Under the pieces are notes generated by a model. That model made no database searches and was not told the origin of the DNA. It saw nothing but the letters and a program-made list of their open reading frames with translations. A stretch of DNA of 64,000 nt from NCBI RefSeq assembly GCF_014696435.1, contig NZ_JACJQG010000032.1, positions 1 through 64,000 on the forward strand. The letters are read 5' to 3'. Positions 18,647 to 29,322 of this stretch are shown one piece after another. The position numbers and the translations under genes are program-made. This stretch comes from Calothrix anomala FACHB-343 (lineage in GTDB: Bacteria; Cyanobacteriota; Cyanobacteriia; Cyanobacteriales; Nostocaceae). How positions within the stretch are numbered: the stretch's first letter is position 1; each line of letters opens with the position of its first letter.

Positions 18647-19639
18647 TCAATCCCACAGTTTACTTATTGCTGTGAGTTGATCGCGGTATTCAATACGAGT
18701 TACCCAATCTTCCGGCCAAGCAGCCATACCTAAATAAGCGCCAGCAAACGCCCCAGTTAAACAAGCAATAGAATCAGAATCACCTGCTGTAACTGCTGCG
18801 CGACGTATTGCAGCTAATGGTGCTTCCGGAAACAGTAAAAAGCATAATAAACCTGTAGCAAATGCTTCTTCTGCTACCCAACCATCACCTGTGGCTAAAC
18901 AAGGATCGGCTTCGCGGTTGGGATTAGCTAATGCATTGTTAAGGCGATCGAGTACAGCTAGACATTCATCCCAGCCACGACTAATAAATTCCTCTGGTGT
19001 ATTGATGTAGGAACGTTGCCAAAGCGAACCTAGCCAATCATGATGATAAACTGAGCGCTGACTCTGGGCATATTTGTAAAGTCGGGAAGGTAAACTTTGT
19101 GGATCGCCGCCTTGAATCAGATCTGCGATCGCAGTTGCAGTTAAATCAGAAGCAGCCAAAGCTGTAGGATGACCATGTGTTAATGCAGCTTGAAATTGAG
19201 AAATAGCTGCACGAGTTGTCCCATCTAATCCCAACAAACCCACAGGCGCAACCCGCATATTTGCACCACAACCTTTAGAATTTACCCTAGTTGCTTCCTG
19301 CCAAGGTATCCCAGTTGCTAAAGCTTTACAAGCCCCCAAGCAAGTCATACCAGGCGCACGATTATTATCTGGACTATTCAACCACTCAATAAAGTTACGT
19401 CTGAGCGCTACTTCTAAACTACCTACATTCCAGTTTGCTGAGTCAGCCTCAATTAACGCCTGCGCCACAGCTAAAGTCATTTGCGTATCGTCTGTCACCG
19501 GTGCTGGATTCCCTTCTGGTACTTGGGGCCCCTTAGGTGGAAAGCGACGACAGATTTCTGCAACGCTGAGAAATTCCGTCACAGCACCCAAAGCATCACC
19601 AAAAGCCAGCCCAAATAAACATCCAGAAGCACGACGCAT
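18647..19639 (-). CDS. ADP-ribosylglycohydrolase family protein
   Basis: The 330-residue protein matches the ADP-ribosyl-glycohydrolase (DraG/ARH-like) family, which removes ADP-ribose from proteins or small molecules using two Mg2+ or Mn2+ ions. Metal-binding motifs are visible: FGDALGAVTEF near residue 13, VTDDTQMTLA near residue 48, and the C-terminal TAGDSDSIACLTGAFAGA. Nitrogenase-associated DraG is one branch of the family, but nothing ties this gene specifically to dinitrogenase reductase. There is no partner ADP-ribosyltransferase nearby. It starts at ATG 19639 (MRRASGCLFGLAFGDALG), the family's normal N-terminus. Confidence 0.88.
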   Translation of the reverse strand: MRRASGCLFGLAFGDALGAVTEFLSVAEICRRFPPKGPQVPEGNPAPVTDDTQMTLAVAQALIEADSANWNVGSLEVALRRNFIEWLNSPDNNRAPGMTCLGACKALATGIPWQEATRVNSKGCGANMRVAPVGLLGLDGTTRAAISQFQAALTHGHPTALAASDLTATAIADLIQGGDPQSLPSRLYKYAQSQRSVYHHDWLGSLWQRSYINTPEEFISRGWDECLAVLDRLNNALANPNREADPCLATGDGWVAEEAFATGLLCFLLFPEAPLAAIRRAAVTAGDSDSIACLTGAFAGAYLGMAAWPEDWVTRIEYRDQLTAISKLWD

Positions 19640-20110
19640 ACAATTTTTTCCCCACCCACAGTCAGTGAATAAACCGACAAAAAAGACTAATCACAAATGA
19701 CCATTGACTATTGACCATTGACCATTGACTTCTCAACAACTGACAACTGACCACTAACTACTGACAAACATTATAAAGACGGCAAACCCCACTTTGATTT
19801 TACGGTTCGCCCCAATTCCTGAAAGTATTAATTCTCATACATTAGTACAGTGTGCAAGCGAATTAATCCATGAGCCAACTCAATGCATCGTCAAGTTGAA
19901 CCGTCCCTCAACAGGTTCGGGAAACCCCCTTTAATGAACTGACTACATAAGCTCAGTATATATATCAGCATAGTATTGGGTCTCATGCCCCAAAAAACCC
20001 CACCAAAGGTATTCATGCTGAACTGGCTGCATTAATCAACACAGTTGGTTCAAAAATTTAGACCTTAATAAATCTCATTCATTTGTAGTTATACGGAGCC
20101 AGCAGTTAAA
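19640..20110. other. dnaK upstream region with heptamer repeats
   Basis: The 471-bp region contains a run of TGACCAT/TGACTAT-type 7-bp repeats at about 19695-19766, then the presumed dnaK promoter and leader. I see no CIRCE element (TTAGCACTC-N9-GAGTGCTAA), so HrcA control is not indicated. No small gene is supported. Confidence 0.6.
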
Positions 20111-22015
20111 ATGGCAAAGGTAGTTGGAATAGACTTAGGTACAACAAACTCCTGCGTAGCAGTCATGGAAGGTGGTAAACCCACGGTTATTGCTAACGCA
20201 GAAGGTTTTCGGACAACACCATCTGTTGTAGCATTTGCGAAAAACGGCGATACTTTGGTAGGGCAAATCGCTAAACGCCAAGCGGTGATGAACCCAGAAA
20301 ACACTTTCTACTCTGTAAAGCGCTTTATTGGTCGCCGCTTTGATGAAGTTACAAACGAAGCTACAGAAGTTTCTTATAAAGTACTCAGCAGTAGCGGTAA
20401 CGTTAAGGTAGACTCTCCTGGGGCTGGTAAACAATTTGCTCCTGAAGAAATTTCTGCTAAGGTTCTGCGCAAACTAGTTGAAGATGCTAGTAAATATCTG
20501 GGCGAAACTGTTACACAAGCTGTAATTACTGTTCCGGCTTATTTTAACGACTCTCAGCGCCAAGCTACAAAAGACGCTGGTAAAATTGCTGGTATTGAAG
20601 TTCTGCGGATTATCAACGAGCCTACAGCCGCTTCTCTCGCTTACGGATTTGACAAGAAGAGTAACGAAACCATCCTCGTATTTGACCTTGGTGGTGGTAC
20701 CTTCGACGTATCTGTCTTAGAAGTTGGTGATGGCGTATTTGAAGTACTAGCAACATCTGGCGATACTCACCTTGGTGGTGACGACTTCGATAAGAAAATT
20801 GTTGACTTCTTAGCTGAACAGTTCCGTAAGGAAGAAGGTATCGATTTACGCAAAGATAGACAAGCCTTACAGCGTTTAACTGAAGCTGCTGAAAAAGCGA
20901 AGATTGAGCTTTCCAGCGTTACCCAAGCGGAAATTAACTTACCATTTATCACCGCTACTCAAGACGGGCCTAAGCACCTGGATACAACTTTAACCCGCGC
21001 TCAGTTTGAAGAACTCTGCTCGGACTTAATCGACCGTTCCCGCATCCCTGTAGAAAACGCTCTCAGAGATGCCAAGCTAACCAAAGACAATATCGATGAA
21101 GTGGTACTCGTGGGCGGTTCTACCCGGATTCCCGCAGTACAACAGTTAGTGAAGCGGTTGTTGGGTAAAGATCCTAACCAAACTGTTAACCCCGATGAAG
21201 TGGTAGCTGTTGGTGCTGCTATTCAAGCTGGGGTATTAGCTGGTGATGTTACTGGTATCTTGTTGTTAGACGTAACACCATTATCTTTGGGTGTTGAAAC
21301 CTTGGGTGGTGTAATGACTAAGATTATTCCTCGTAACACCACAATTCCTACCAAGAAATCTGAAGTCTTCTCCACAGCAGTTGACGGTCAAAGCAATGTA
21401 GAAATTCACGTTCTTCAAGGTGAACGGGAATTTGCAAACGATAACAAGAGTCTGGGAACCTTCCGCTTAGATGGTATTCCTTCAGCGCCACGGGGTGTCC
21501 CTCAAATTGAAGTTATCTTTGACATCGACGCTAACGGTATCCTTAACGTAACTGCAAAAGACAAAGGTACAGGTAAGGAACAATCCATCAGCATCACTGG
21601 TGCTTCAACACTAGATAAAAACGATGTTGACCGCATGGTGAGAGAAGCTGAACAAAACGCTTCTTCTGATAAGGAACGTCGTGAGAAGATTGAACGCAAG
21701 AACCAAGCTGATTCCTTGGCTTACCAAGCAGAGAAGCAACTGCAAGAATTAGGTGATAAAGTTCCTGCTGCTGACAAAACCAAAGTTGAAGGTTTGGTGA
21801 AAGATCTACGCGAGGCTGTAGCTAAGGAAGATGATGAGCAAATTAAGAAGCTGACACCAGAATTGCAACAAGCATTATTCGCAGTTGGTAGCAACATCTA
21901 TCAACAAGCTGGTGGTGCTGCGCCTGGTGCGCCTGGTGCTGGTGATGGCGGCCCCACTCCTCCCTCTGGCGGCGGTGATGATGTGATTGATGCTGACTTC
22001 ACAGAAAGCAAATAA
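20111..22015 (+). CDS. dnaK: Molecular chaperone DnaK (Hsp70)
   Basis: The full-length 634-residue Hsp70 starts [20 protein letters not shown]. It has the ATPase signatures [25 protein letters not shown] and [18 protein letters not shown], the linker [11 protein letters not shown], the substrate-binding domain and helical lid, and a C-terminal EEVD-like [10 protein letters not shown] tail after a Gly/Pro-rich stretch. It is a cytosolic ATP-dependent protein-folding chaperone that works with DnaJ and GrpE. The sequence looks most like the essential, stress-responsive DnaK2 type of cyanobacteria. That sub-assignment is from general resemblance. No dnaJ or grpE is adjacent. Confidence 0.98.
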   Translation: MAKVVGIDLGTTNSCVAVMEGGKPTVIANAEGFRTTPSVVAFAKNGDTLVGQIAKRQAVMNPENTFYSVKRFIGRRFDEVTNEATEVSYKVLSSSGNVKVDSPGAGKQFAPEEISAKVLRKLVEDASKYLGETVTQAVITVPAYFNDSQRQATKDAGKIAGIEVLRIINEPTAASLAYGFDKKSNETILVFDLGGGTFDVSVLEVGDGVFEVLATSGDTHLGGDDFDKKIVDFLAEQFRKEEGIDLRKDRQALQRLTEAAEKAKIELSSVTQAEINLPFITATQDGPKHLDTTLTRAQFEELCSDLIDRSRIPVENALRDAKLTKDNIDEVVLVGGSTRIPAVQQLVKRLLGKDPNQTVNPDEVVAVGAAIQAGVLAGDVTGILLLDVTPLSLGVETLGGVMTKIIPRNTTIPTKKSEVFSTAVDGQSNVEIHVLQGEREFANDNKSLGTFRLDGIPSAPRGVPQIEVIFDIDANGILNVTAKDKGTGKEQSISITGASTLDKNDVDRMVREAEQNASSDKERREKIERKNQADSLAYQAEKQLQELGDKVPAADKTKVEGLVKDLREAVAKEDDEQIKKLTPELQQALFAVGSNIYQQAGGAAPGAPGAGDGGPTPPSGGGDDVIDADFTESK

Positions 22016-22034
22016 TTTTCATAGCGATTGGTGG

Positions 22035-22050
22035 GGATGCGATCGCATCC
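22035..22050 (+). terminator. Palindrome containing HIP1 after dnaK
   Basis: GGATGCGATCGCATCC is a perfect 16-bp palindrome centred on a HIP1 octamer, 20 bp past the dnaK stop. It may help end the transcript. The lack of a T-tract makes this uncertain. Confidence 0.35.
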
Positions 22051-22136
22051 TTACCCCCTATTACCCATCCAAGTTAATGCTTGGGTGGGAATTTTTTTAT
22101 TTACAGCAGTTTTCACCTATTTGAACCACATCTGTC

Positions 22137-22237
22137 GTAGGGGCACGGCACCAGTAAAATTATTTTATGTACCAAAAGATTGTCGATGCCGTGCCCCTAC
22201 AGCGTGGCCTATTTACCTGAAAATAGCTGTAATGTAA
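22137..22237 (+). repeat. MITE-like repeat, copy A
   Basis: A 64-bp unit (22137-22200) is bounded by perfect 14-bp inverted ends, GTAGGGGCACGGCA and TGCCGTGCCCCTAC. About 30 bp of further shared sequence (CTATTTACCTGAAAATAGCT) follows. A near-identical copy in opposite orientation lies at 40797-40888. No coding capacity. Confidence 0.85.
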
Positions 22238-22250
22238 TTGAGAAGCCTGA

Positions 22251-22673
22251 TTACAGCGTCCAATCTACGATCGCTAATCTGGGTACTAAAGCAAAATCTC
22301 GTTGGTTACGGGTAGCAACTGTGGCATTAAGAGATAATGCGATTGCAGCTATTCGCATATCTTTTTGCAATCGATTTTTCCGCAGAGGAGGATTCTCTTT
22401 CAGGAGTTGTTTGAGACATTCATCAGCTTCTAGTGTGAAATCTAGGATCTCAACTGTTTGCAGATATTTGACGGTTGTCCACAGCTTTGAGTAGAGTGCG
22501 GGAAGATTATGCACTGAAGACGGCTCATTAATTTTACCAATCCAGCCGTTAAAAAGTTCTTGAACTGTAATTACCGTGACAGCAATTTGATGTAAGGAAG
22601 CGTTAGCAATAACTTGGGGATGATTGCCAAGAATTAGGGAAACATGGTCGGTATCAAGAATATATCGAGACAA
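22251..22673 (-). CDS. PIN-domain toxin (VapC-like ribonuclease)
   Basis: The 140-residue single-domain PIN protein has the four acidic residues of the metal-dependent RNase site: D7 (ILDTDHVS), E39 (VQELFNG), D105 (KDMRIAAIAL) and D126 (ATRNQRDF). VapC toxins cleave tRNA or rRNA and are held inactive by the partner antitoxin. The antitoxin gene lies 11 bp upstream on the same strand, the standard toxin-antitoxin order. There are no signs of inactivation. Confidence 0.88.
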   Translation of the reverse strand: MSRYILDTDHVSLILGNHPQVIANASLHQIAVTVITVQELFNGWIGKINEPSSVHNLPALYSKLWTTVKYLQTVEILDFTLEADECLKQLLKENPPLRKNRLQKDMRIAAIALSLNATVATRNQRDFALVPRLAIVDWTL

Positions 22674-22684
22674 GTCACCAACCT

Positions 22685-23044
22685 CTACAAGTAGTATGAG
22701 GGATCGACTTCAGTTTCATCATCTGAGGTTCGCTCTGCGCGAATTTTATCCATGATTTCCTGAAAATCTGGATCGTTTTGAAATATACCAGCAAATTGCA
22801 TCCAGGTAGATGGTGGCACAGAAAGCGGTGCATCCCAAGAAATAGCTTCGATGTGGCTGACTCGCTCTAAAAAAGTAGCTTGGAGTTGAGCGATCGCTTC
22901 TTCTTTAGTTGTTGCTTCGACTCTAAAGTTAGGAAATTCAAATATAGATGCAGCAAACCCACCATTTTTGAGGGTTTCTACTAGGAGTGTCACTTTGGGG
23001 TTGATGGCTGGCTGAGATTGCGTTACATTCACATTGAGCGCCAT
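22685..23044 (-). CDS. Antitoxin with HicB-like fold, partner of the PIN toxin
   Basis: This 119-residue protein is encoded immediately upstream of the PIN toxin. Its N-terminal half (VTLLVETLKNGGFAASIFEF, then ATTKEEAIAQLQATFLERV) resembles the HicB-type partial RNase-H fold rather than a classic VapB AbrB or RHH domain. The C-terminal half (MQFAGIFQNDPDFQEIMDKI, then an acidic tail) looks like the toxin-neutralising arm. I see no DNA-binding domain, so autoregulation is unclear. Calling it the antitoxin rests mainly on gene order and this resemblance. Confidence 0.7.
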   Translation of the reverse strand: MALNVNVTQSQPAINPKVTLLVETLKNGGFAASIFEFPNFRVEATTKEEAIAQLQATFLERVSHIEAISWDAPLSVPPSTWMQFAGIFQNDPDFQEIMDKIRAERTSDDETEVDPSYYL

Positions 23045-23226
23045 ATTTCAAACACTTCGAGCGTTTTTCTTTTAATTTTACCGTACTGAATTTTCAATTA
23101 TGGCGATCGCAATTTTTCATTGCTGATCGCACTTAAAGTGATTTTTAGCTAGTCGAGTTATTGTATAAATAATTTTGTCTCACGCAAAGGCGCAGAGGCG
23201 CAGAGAGGAATAAAACGATCACTGTT

Positions 23227-26200
23227 TTACTTTTTGTTGTAGATGTCGTCACAGAGATGGCGATCGCTCTCTGCCTTGGGGTTATTCTGGAGATAGTCGC
23301 GGGCTGCGTTGCAGCCTAGTTGGAGTAGGTGATTAAGCTCAAAACTCCAAATAGCAATTTCGTTACTATAATTCTTATTAATCAGAGTGGCAATACTCTT
23401 ACCATCTGGACTGAAACTAATATCTGTAATCCTTAGGCGATCGGGAAATGATGCTAGCAAGGAACCATCAATACTGGATAGTTTCACACTCTTGTCGCTA
23501 GCAGAAGAAATCATTTCACCATTAGGACTGAAACTAACTTTATTAACAGGTTCTTCTGTATTGAAAGGTTTTATTTGATTACCATCTAGACTCCAAACTC
23601 TAACAGTACGATCTTTACTACCAGAAGCAATCATTTTGCCATTGGGGCTAAAACTAACGCTGTTGACATTGTTCTCATGTTTATCAAATGATTCTATGAT
23701 TTTGCCATTAGGTTGCCATATTTTTACTGTCTTATCATCACTAGCTGAAGCAATCAACTTACCATCTGGAGTAAAGCTAATGCTGTTTACATTATCTTTA
23801 TGTTCTGTGAATGTCTTGAGCAACTTGCCATCATACTGCCAAAGTTTTACTGTGTTATCTTTACTTGCTGAAGCTATTATTTGATTTTTGGGACTAATGC
23901 TTAAACTGGTAATTTGATTTTTATGTCCCTGAATAGCAGTTAATAAATTTACATCTTCATCTATATTATTAGGGATTTTCCATAGCTTTACCATATCAAT
24001 GGTACTAACAATTGCTATTGTATTTTCATTAATAAATTGTACCGATCCTACTAAATTACCTTGATTTTCAATAGTCTTTTTCAAAAACCATTTTTTTCTA
24101 TAATTACCATCATTTTCCCATAACTGCACTTGATTTTCTTGGGTACGTAAAGCTAAATTTTTATTGTCAAAAGTTATAGGTAAATATAAGTTTTGGAATT
24201 CATCATATTTATCCTTCATTAAACGTTTAACGTTCCGATCGTTTAAAGCTGTAATACTTTGAATGAAATCTCCATTATTATCCCAAATTTCTACTGCGCC
24301 AGTATCAGTTTCAATGACTAAATTTTGCTCGTTATTACTGAAACTTATATTACGAATATTTGATTTATTATTTTTAATTTTAATACTTTTAATTAATGTG
24401 CTATCAGGTTTCCAAAGGTTGATAATATTCTTTTCTTCTTGGGTGACCAGAATCTGCAAGTCACTGCTATAAGCTATTACATTTTTATGTAATTTTGCTA
24501 GAAGATTTCCATTGCGATTCCAAAATGTTGTCTGTTTGTAACTCTGAGAAATAATTGTTTGTCCATCGTTTATGAAACTGATATTATTTTGAGCAACATC
24601 CGTATTTACTTTCATCAGTGTAGCGATGAAAGTGCCATCATTTCTCCATAATTCCCACTGCTTTTTCTGTTGATTTTGATTTTGATTTCTGCGAATAACC
24701 ATTAGCTCTTGATCTGTGCTGACACTAGCATATGAAGAAGAATTTAAAAGTTCAATAGTTTTGATTACTTTACCATTTAATGTTAGGAATTTCAGACGCT
24801 TGGACTCTTCTATAACTAAAATCTTTTTCTGAGGGCTGAAACTCCATAATGTAACATCGCCATTGCTATTTATGGTAGTAATCAGAGTACCATCTATTTG
24901 CCAGATTTTGATAATGTTATTGTTAATAACCGTGGCAATGGTTTTACTATCTGGACTGAAAACTATCTGAGGACTACTGTCATCAAAAGAGCTATCGCTA
25001 TTTAGGGTGGTGATTAAAGTACCATTTATTTTCCAAAGTTTGATAGTTTTCTTACTAACAGTGGCAATAGTTTTACTATCTGGACTGAAAATTATTTCAT
25101 TCACTGTATCCTTATGACCTTTGAGTGTAGCAATATGCTTGCCATCACTTGCCGCCAGTTCCACACTATTATCATCTTTGACTAATCCAATAATTTTCTT
25201 ATCATGGCTAATCGATAAATTATTTCCTTGGATAGTTTTGAGAAAAGTACCATCGCGTTGCCAAAGATATACTACGCTCTCTTCACTTGCCGTAGCTAAC
25301 ATTTGGCTATCAGTACTAAAACTAATTTTGGAATTATGTCCAGGCAGGGTTGTTTTAAGAGTGCCGTTTTGTTGCCATAATTGCACTTTATTTCCGTTGC
25401 TTACAGAAGCAATTAGCTGACCATTAGGGCTGAAACTTACATCAGTTATTGTGTCAGTAGATTGCCAATCTTTATTGAAATTACTTTTCTTTTCAAGGTT
25501 CCAGAGTTTCACTGTTCTATCTTCACTTCCAGAAGCTAGCATTTGAAGATCGGGACTGATACTGATGTTAGTTACATTATTTCCATGTCCTTTTAATTGA
25601 AAGTTTTCTACTACTTTTCCAGTGTTGATTTGATAAATTTGTATGTATATGGCGTTGTCAGTAAAATCAGCAAAAGCAATAGTTTTACCATCAAGGCTGA
25701 AAGTGGCAGCATCTCCATAGACACCATCAATATTATTAAGCAAAGAACCGTCTCGTCTCCAGAGTTTAGTTTGACTAAAATCACTGACTGAAACTATAGT
25801 CTGACTATTAGGACTAAAAGCGACTTTTTTAACTGAATCATCAGTATCCAAAGTTTTAATCAACTTGCCATCAATATTCCAAAATTTTACAGTTGTGTCT
25901 TCACTACCAGAGGCAATTAGCTGTCCATCTGGACTGAAAACTACACTATTAATACTGTCTTTATGCCCTTTTAAGGTTTTAGTTATCTTACCGTCCAGAC
26001 TGGAAATTTTTATAGTTTTGTCTTTACTGCCAGAAATTAATTTTTGAGCATCTGGACTAAAGCTGATGCTGGTAATTTCCTCTTCATGTCCTGGGAAATT
26101 AGAAATTTCCTTACCATTGCGATCGCTAACCACCACCTTACCATCTACAGTGCCAGCAACTATCATTTGACCATCAGGACTGAAGCTAACAGTAGTAACT

Positions 26201-29200
26201 TTTTTATTATGTACTTGAAAGCTGGAAATTACTTTGCCATTACGCTGCCAAATTTTTACCATACCATCGTCACTTCCAGCAACCCCTATTTGACTATCTG
26301 CGCTAAAACTTACGCAGGTAACAGCAGTTTTATATCCTTCTATGCTGTTCCGTTCTCTGATTCCATAAGCTACATCCTGTAAGACTGTCTTCACCTGCAT
26401 TTCGATCTCAGGTTTTACCCCAATTGACCACCATTTTTGTAATTGCTTCCCTGCTTTTACGCCTTCTAAGAGTGCTTCTAAATCTTTATTTGAGCTAAGT
26501 AAATTTGTTGATTTCTTAGTCATAGAATCTAACTGGGCATTGTTTTGAGCAATTAACACCACTGGTAAAAATATTGCCAATGCCCCAGTGATTACTCCTA
26601 CTGATACTTTCCAAACTAATCCTCTACGTGCTTCTATAAGTTGCTTTTGGAGAACTTCATTCAGTTTGGCTTCAGTTAGTTTTCTTTGTTCTCTCTCTTT
26701 TTCTAATTCTTTAATTAATCTCTCTGATTGCTGCTGGCGAACAAATGGGACTAAATAATCATGTACCAGTTGATAACGCTCAGATGGAACTGCTGGGACT
26801 TTAAACACTAATCCAGACTTGACTAATATTTCTAAAACTAAATCTAATTTTTCTGATTTTACCTCTAACTCTAATCCTAAATCAGCACGAGTTTTGAGAG
26901 GGCGGGTATTATTTTCATCTGTGAGTAAGTACAAAACTAGTTTTGCTATCTGCTCATTCTCCGAACCACAGTCTTTAACGATTTCTTCTAAAAATCTTCC
27001 TACAAATTTTTCTTTGGGGCCGTATTCTTGATACTGTTCTAACTTGGTAATTCTTTCGGTTTGTAGTTGCGCTCCTACCACTTGTAACTCAATTGGTCGC
27101 ACTTCACCTAAATCTCTAGCTAAGTCATGCACTAATTCATCAATTAGTGGAGTTTCAAAGACTAATTGTGTTTTTTCTGTTAAAGTCTGAATAATTGATT
27201 TAGCATCTTCTGGAGAAAAGTTATCTAAGTAGTAGAGAATATCTTTATCTAAAATATTGTTGTTAATGACTTCAAAATCAGCGAGGCGATTGTTACATTC
27301 CAAGAGATAATGCAAGTAATCTTCACGTAAAGATAAAATGACCTTTACATAAGGTGTATCTAGGCAATCACGTAAAAATTCATAGAATGGTCGTCTATGG
27401 CTTGGGTCTTTATAGACAAAGAAAAATTCTTCAAACTGGTCAAATATTAAAACTGTTAATAGGTCGTAATCATCATGTTTTTGTAGTTGGTTGATGATTG
27501 CTGTTGTGGAATCTAGCGTTGTTGGTTCGCCATTGGTGTTGATAGGTAGGGGATATAGTGTATCTGCAAGTGCCTCTGCTAAACGTTGGCTTAGTTCTCG
27601 GAGCCAGTCTGGATAAACTTGCTGTAACACAGGTAACACATCACGAGTCCCAATTGGTTTTTGTCTTAATGCGGGGATTAAACCTGCTTGGAGAATTGAA
27701 CTTTTACCTACACCCGATTGACCGTGAATTACCGTAAGTTTATGATCAGGGCGACCCATACGGACAATCAGGCGATTAATATCTTGCTGTCTTCCAGAAG
27801 CAGCAATTTCTGACGCTACTGTTGCTTGATGTTCAACAAATGGTAAAGCTGGGTTATTAACTGCTTGTTGTGCTTGCAATCTCCCTGCACCAATAAAAGC
27901 ACGAAAACCATACTGCTGTTCTAAAGAGCGTTGCTCTTGTTTAATATGAAATGCGGTGAGATATTCACCTTTATTAAAGTAGCTGTCGCGTAGCTCTGCC
28001 AAAATGCGAATATATAAATCGGGATCGTACTGTGCGTTAGTTTCTACTCTGGCAGTTTCTAAAGTTTGCAGTACTGCTTCTGGTTGATTGAGTGCAGATT
28101 GCGATCGCGCTAAGGCTAGCAAATACCAACCCCGATGGTATGATCTCTCCCAATCTAAATCTGCTTGCATTTCTGCCGCATTGGGGTGAGATTCATCTAT
28201 TTGAACGCTATTTACTAGGGAAAGCGCTTGTTCAGCTGCTTGTTTAGCTTCATTCCAAGCAGATTTATGGATAGCGACTTCAGCAATAAAGCCATAAGCT
28301 CTAGCTAATTTAAATGTATCGGGATAAGTTTGATGTAATGCTAATGCTCTGTTTGCAACAGCTTCTAAATCTTCCCATTGCTGAAGTAATTGCAAGACTA
28401 ATCCCAAAGCGTTAATAAATTTAGCTACTAAATCTTGGCGGTTAGCTTGCTCAAATGCTTGAATACACTGCTGAAGATAATCTTTGGTAAAACCACGAGC
28501 GTAATCTTGTTCGGGATGATGTAGTAGCGCATAGGTACCCCACCATAAACTTAGAGAGTAGAGTAAGCAACCCTGTCTCTCCAGGGTTTGGGGAGATAGG
28601 GAACATTGATTAAACAGTTCTAAACTGCGATCGTAATGTTGGCGAGACTGCTCCATTGAACTGGAGGTAGCTCGACCAAGCATAAATTCTAAACTGGCTT
28701 CTAGTTCAAAATTAAGGCTTAAACGCCGATTTTGTAATTCATGCCATGCTGACTCTAATTCTATTCGACGTGGGGAACCAACTTGCAGATTTAAGGCGTT
28801 ACTGTCAAGATATCTCCCTGCACCAGCGTTCAATACTTTGGTAAAAACATCATCAGCTGTTTCTTCGATAAACTCTATTAAATTATGAGATGCGATCGCA
28901 AATTCAACTGTTGTCGCCCAACTTTGTAAATCTGGCGCTAACCGGATCAGCTTTTGCAGTACTTCATCTGTGATCCACAACACCAAGGGAAAATGAAAGT
29001 TCTTTCTAAACTCTTCTCGTACTTGGTTAGCGGTAGTCAAAACTTGCTCTAAGTTGTTAACCGCCTCTAAACCAGATACCATCAAAGCTTGGGGATGCTC
29101 CTCACCGAGGGAATCTTGGATAGCCTGGAAAAGTTTATTCACAGATTTATCCAATGTTATTTCCCGAATCGCCAATTCATTGGATGCTTGCAGGCGTTGT

Positions 29201-29322
29201 ACTAAGCTTTTCCGCAGGCTAGCAGCATTACAAAGGGCTAAAATTAGAGAGAATTCTCCTTGAGAAGTAGATATTGCCCAATTCAATTCCTGTAAGGAAC
29301 TTTCGTTATTCTCCAAACTCAT
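23227..29322 (-). CDS. TPR-STAND ATPase-WD40 repeat protein
   Basis: This 2031-residue protein has an N-terminal ~190 residues of degenerate P-loop-like alpha/beta character, then TPR-like helices (~190-480), then an nSTAND1-type NTPase with Walker A GQSGVGKSS (~535) and Walker B VLIFDQFEEFFF (~626). A charged coiled coil and a single transmembrane helix (VSVGVITGALAIFLPVVLIA, ~907) follow. From about residue 985 to 1990 there are some twenty WD40 repeats (VSFSPDGQ...ASGSxDxTVKLW), several nearly identical. STAND proteins are ligand-triggered switches used in signalling, programmed death and phage defence; the role here is unknown. The start ATG (29322-29320) overlaps the upstream ATPase stop in TGATG, so the two are translationally coupled. 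Confidence 0.88.
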   Translation of the reverse strand: MSLENNESSLQELNWAISTSQGEFSLILALCNAASLRKSLVQRLQASNELAIREITLDKSVNKLFQAIQDSLGEEHPQALMVSGLEAVNNLEQVLTTANQVREEFRKNFHFPLVLWITDEVLQKLIRLAPDLQSWATTVEFAIASHNLIEFIEETADDVFTKVLNAGAGRYLDSNALNLQVGSPRRIELESAWHELQNRRLSLNFELEASLEFMLGRATSSSMEQSRQHYDRSLELFNQCSLSPQTLERQGCLLYSLSLWWGTYALLHHPEQDYARGFTKDYLQQCIQAFEQANRQDLVAKFINALGLVLQLLQQWEDLEAVANRALALHQTYPDTFKLARAYGFIAEVAIHKSAWNEAKQAAEQALSLVNSVQIDESHPNAAEMQADLDWERSYHRGWYLLALARSQSALNQPEAVLQTLETARVETNAQYDPDLYIRILAELRDSYFNKGEYLTAFHIKQEQRSLEQQYGFRAFIGAGRLQAQQAVNNPALPFVEHQATVASEIAASGRQQDINRLIVRMGRPDHKLTVIHGQSGVGKSSILQAGLIPALRQKPIGTRDVLPVLQQVYPDWLRELSQRLAEALADTLYPLPINTNGEPTTLDSTTAIINQLQKHDDYDLLTVLIFDQFEEFFFVYKDPSHRRPFYEFLRDCLDTPYVKVILSLREDYLHYLLECNNRLADFEVINNNILDKDILYYLDNFSPEDAKSIIQTLTEKTQLVFETPLIDELVHDLARDLGEVRPIELQVVGAQLQTERITKLEQYQEYGPKEKFVGRFLEEIVKDCGSENEQIAKLVLYLLTDENNTRPLKTRADLGLELEVKSEKLDLVLEILVKSGLVFKVPAVPSERYQLVHDYLVPFVRQQQSERLIKELEKEREQRKLTEAKLNEVLQKQLIEARRGLVWKVSVGVITGALAIFLPVVLIAQNNAQLDSMTKKSTNLLSSNKDLEALLEGVKAGKQLQKWWSIGVKPEIEMQVKTVLQDVAYGIRERNSIEGYKTAVTCVSFSADSQIGVAGSDDGMVKIWQRNGKVISSFQVHNKKVTTVSFSPDGQMIVAGTVDGKVVVSDRNGKEISNFPGHEEEITSISFSPDAQKLISGSKDKTIKISSLDGKITKTLKGHKDSINSVVFSPDGQLIASGSEDTTVKFWNIDGKLIKTLDTDDSVKKVAFSPNSQTIVSVSDFSQTKLWRRDGSLLNNIDGVYGDAATFSLDGKTIAFADFTDNAIYIQIYQINTGKVVENFQLKGHGNNVTNISISPDLQMLASGSEDRTVKLWNLEKKSNFNKDWQSTDTITDVSFSPNGQLIASVSNGNKVQLWQQNGTLKTTLPGHNSKISFSTDSQMLATASEESVVYLWQRDGTFLKTIQGNNLSISHDKKIIGLVKDDNSVELAASDGKHIATLKGHKDTVNEIIFSPDSKTIATVSKKTIKLWKINGTLITTLNSDSSFDDSSPQIVFSPDSKTIATVINNNIIKIWQIDGTLITTINSNGDVTLWSFSPQKKILVIEESKRLKFLTLNGKVIKTIELLNSSSYASVSTDQELMVIRRNQNQNQQKKQWELWRNDGTFIATLMKVNTDVAQNNISFINDGQTIISQSYKQTTFWNRNGNLLAKLHKNVIAYSSDLQILVTQEEKNIINLWKPDSTLIKSIKIKNNKSNIRNISFSNNEQNLVIETDTGAVEIWDNNGDFIQSITALNDRNVKRLMKDKYDEFQNLYLPITFDNKNLALRTQENQVQLWENDGNYRKKWFLKKTIENQGNLVGSVQFINENTIAIVSTIDMVKLWKIPNNIDEDVNLLTAIQGHKNQITSLSISPKNQIIASASKDNTVKLWQYDGKLLKTFTEHKDNVNSISFTPDGKLIASASDDKTVKIWQPNGKIIESFDKHENNVNSVSFSPNGKMIASGSKDRTVRVWSLDGNQIKPFNTEEPVNKVSFSPNGEMISSASDKSVKLSSIDGSLLASFPDRLRITDISFSPDGKSIATLINKNYSNEIAIWSFELNHLLQLGCNAARDYLQNNPKAESDRHLCDDIYNKK

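Noticed and set aside
19856-20110. tRNA-like or CIRCE element upstream of dnaK
   Set aside because: GGTTCGGGAA near 19914 looks like a T-loop but no cloverleaf can be drawn, and no TTAGCACTC inverted repeat was found.
22028-22237. Small plus-strand open frame after dnaK
   Set aside because: It reads through the MITE-like repeat and has no independent support.
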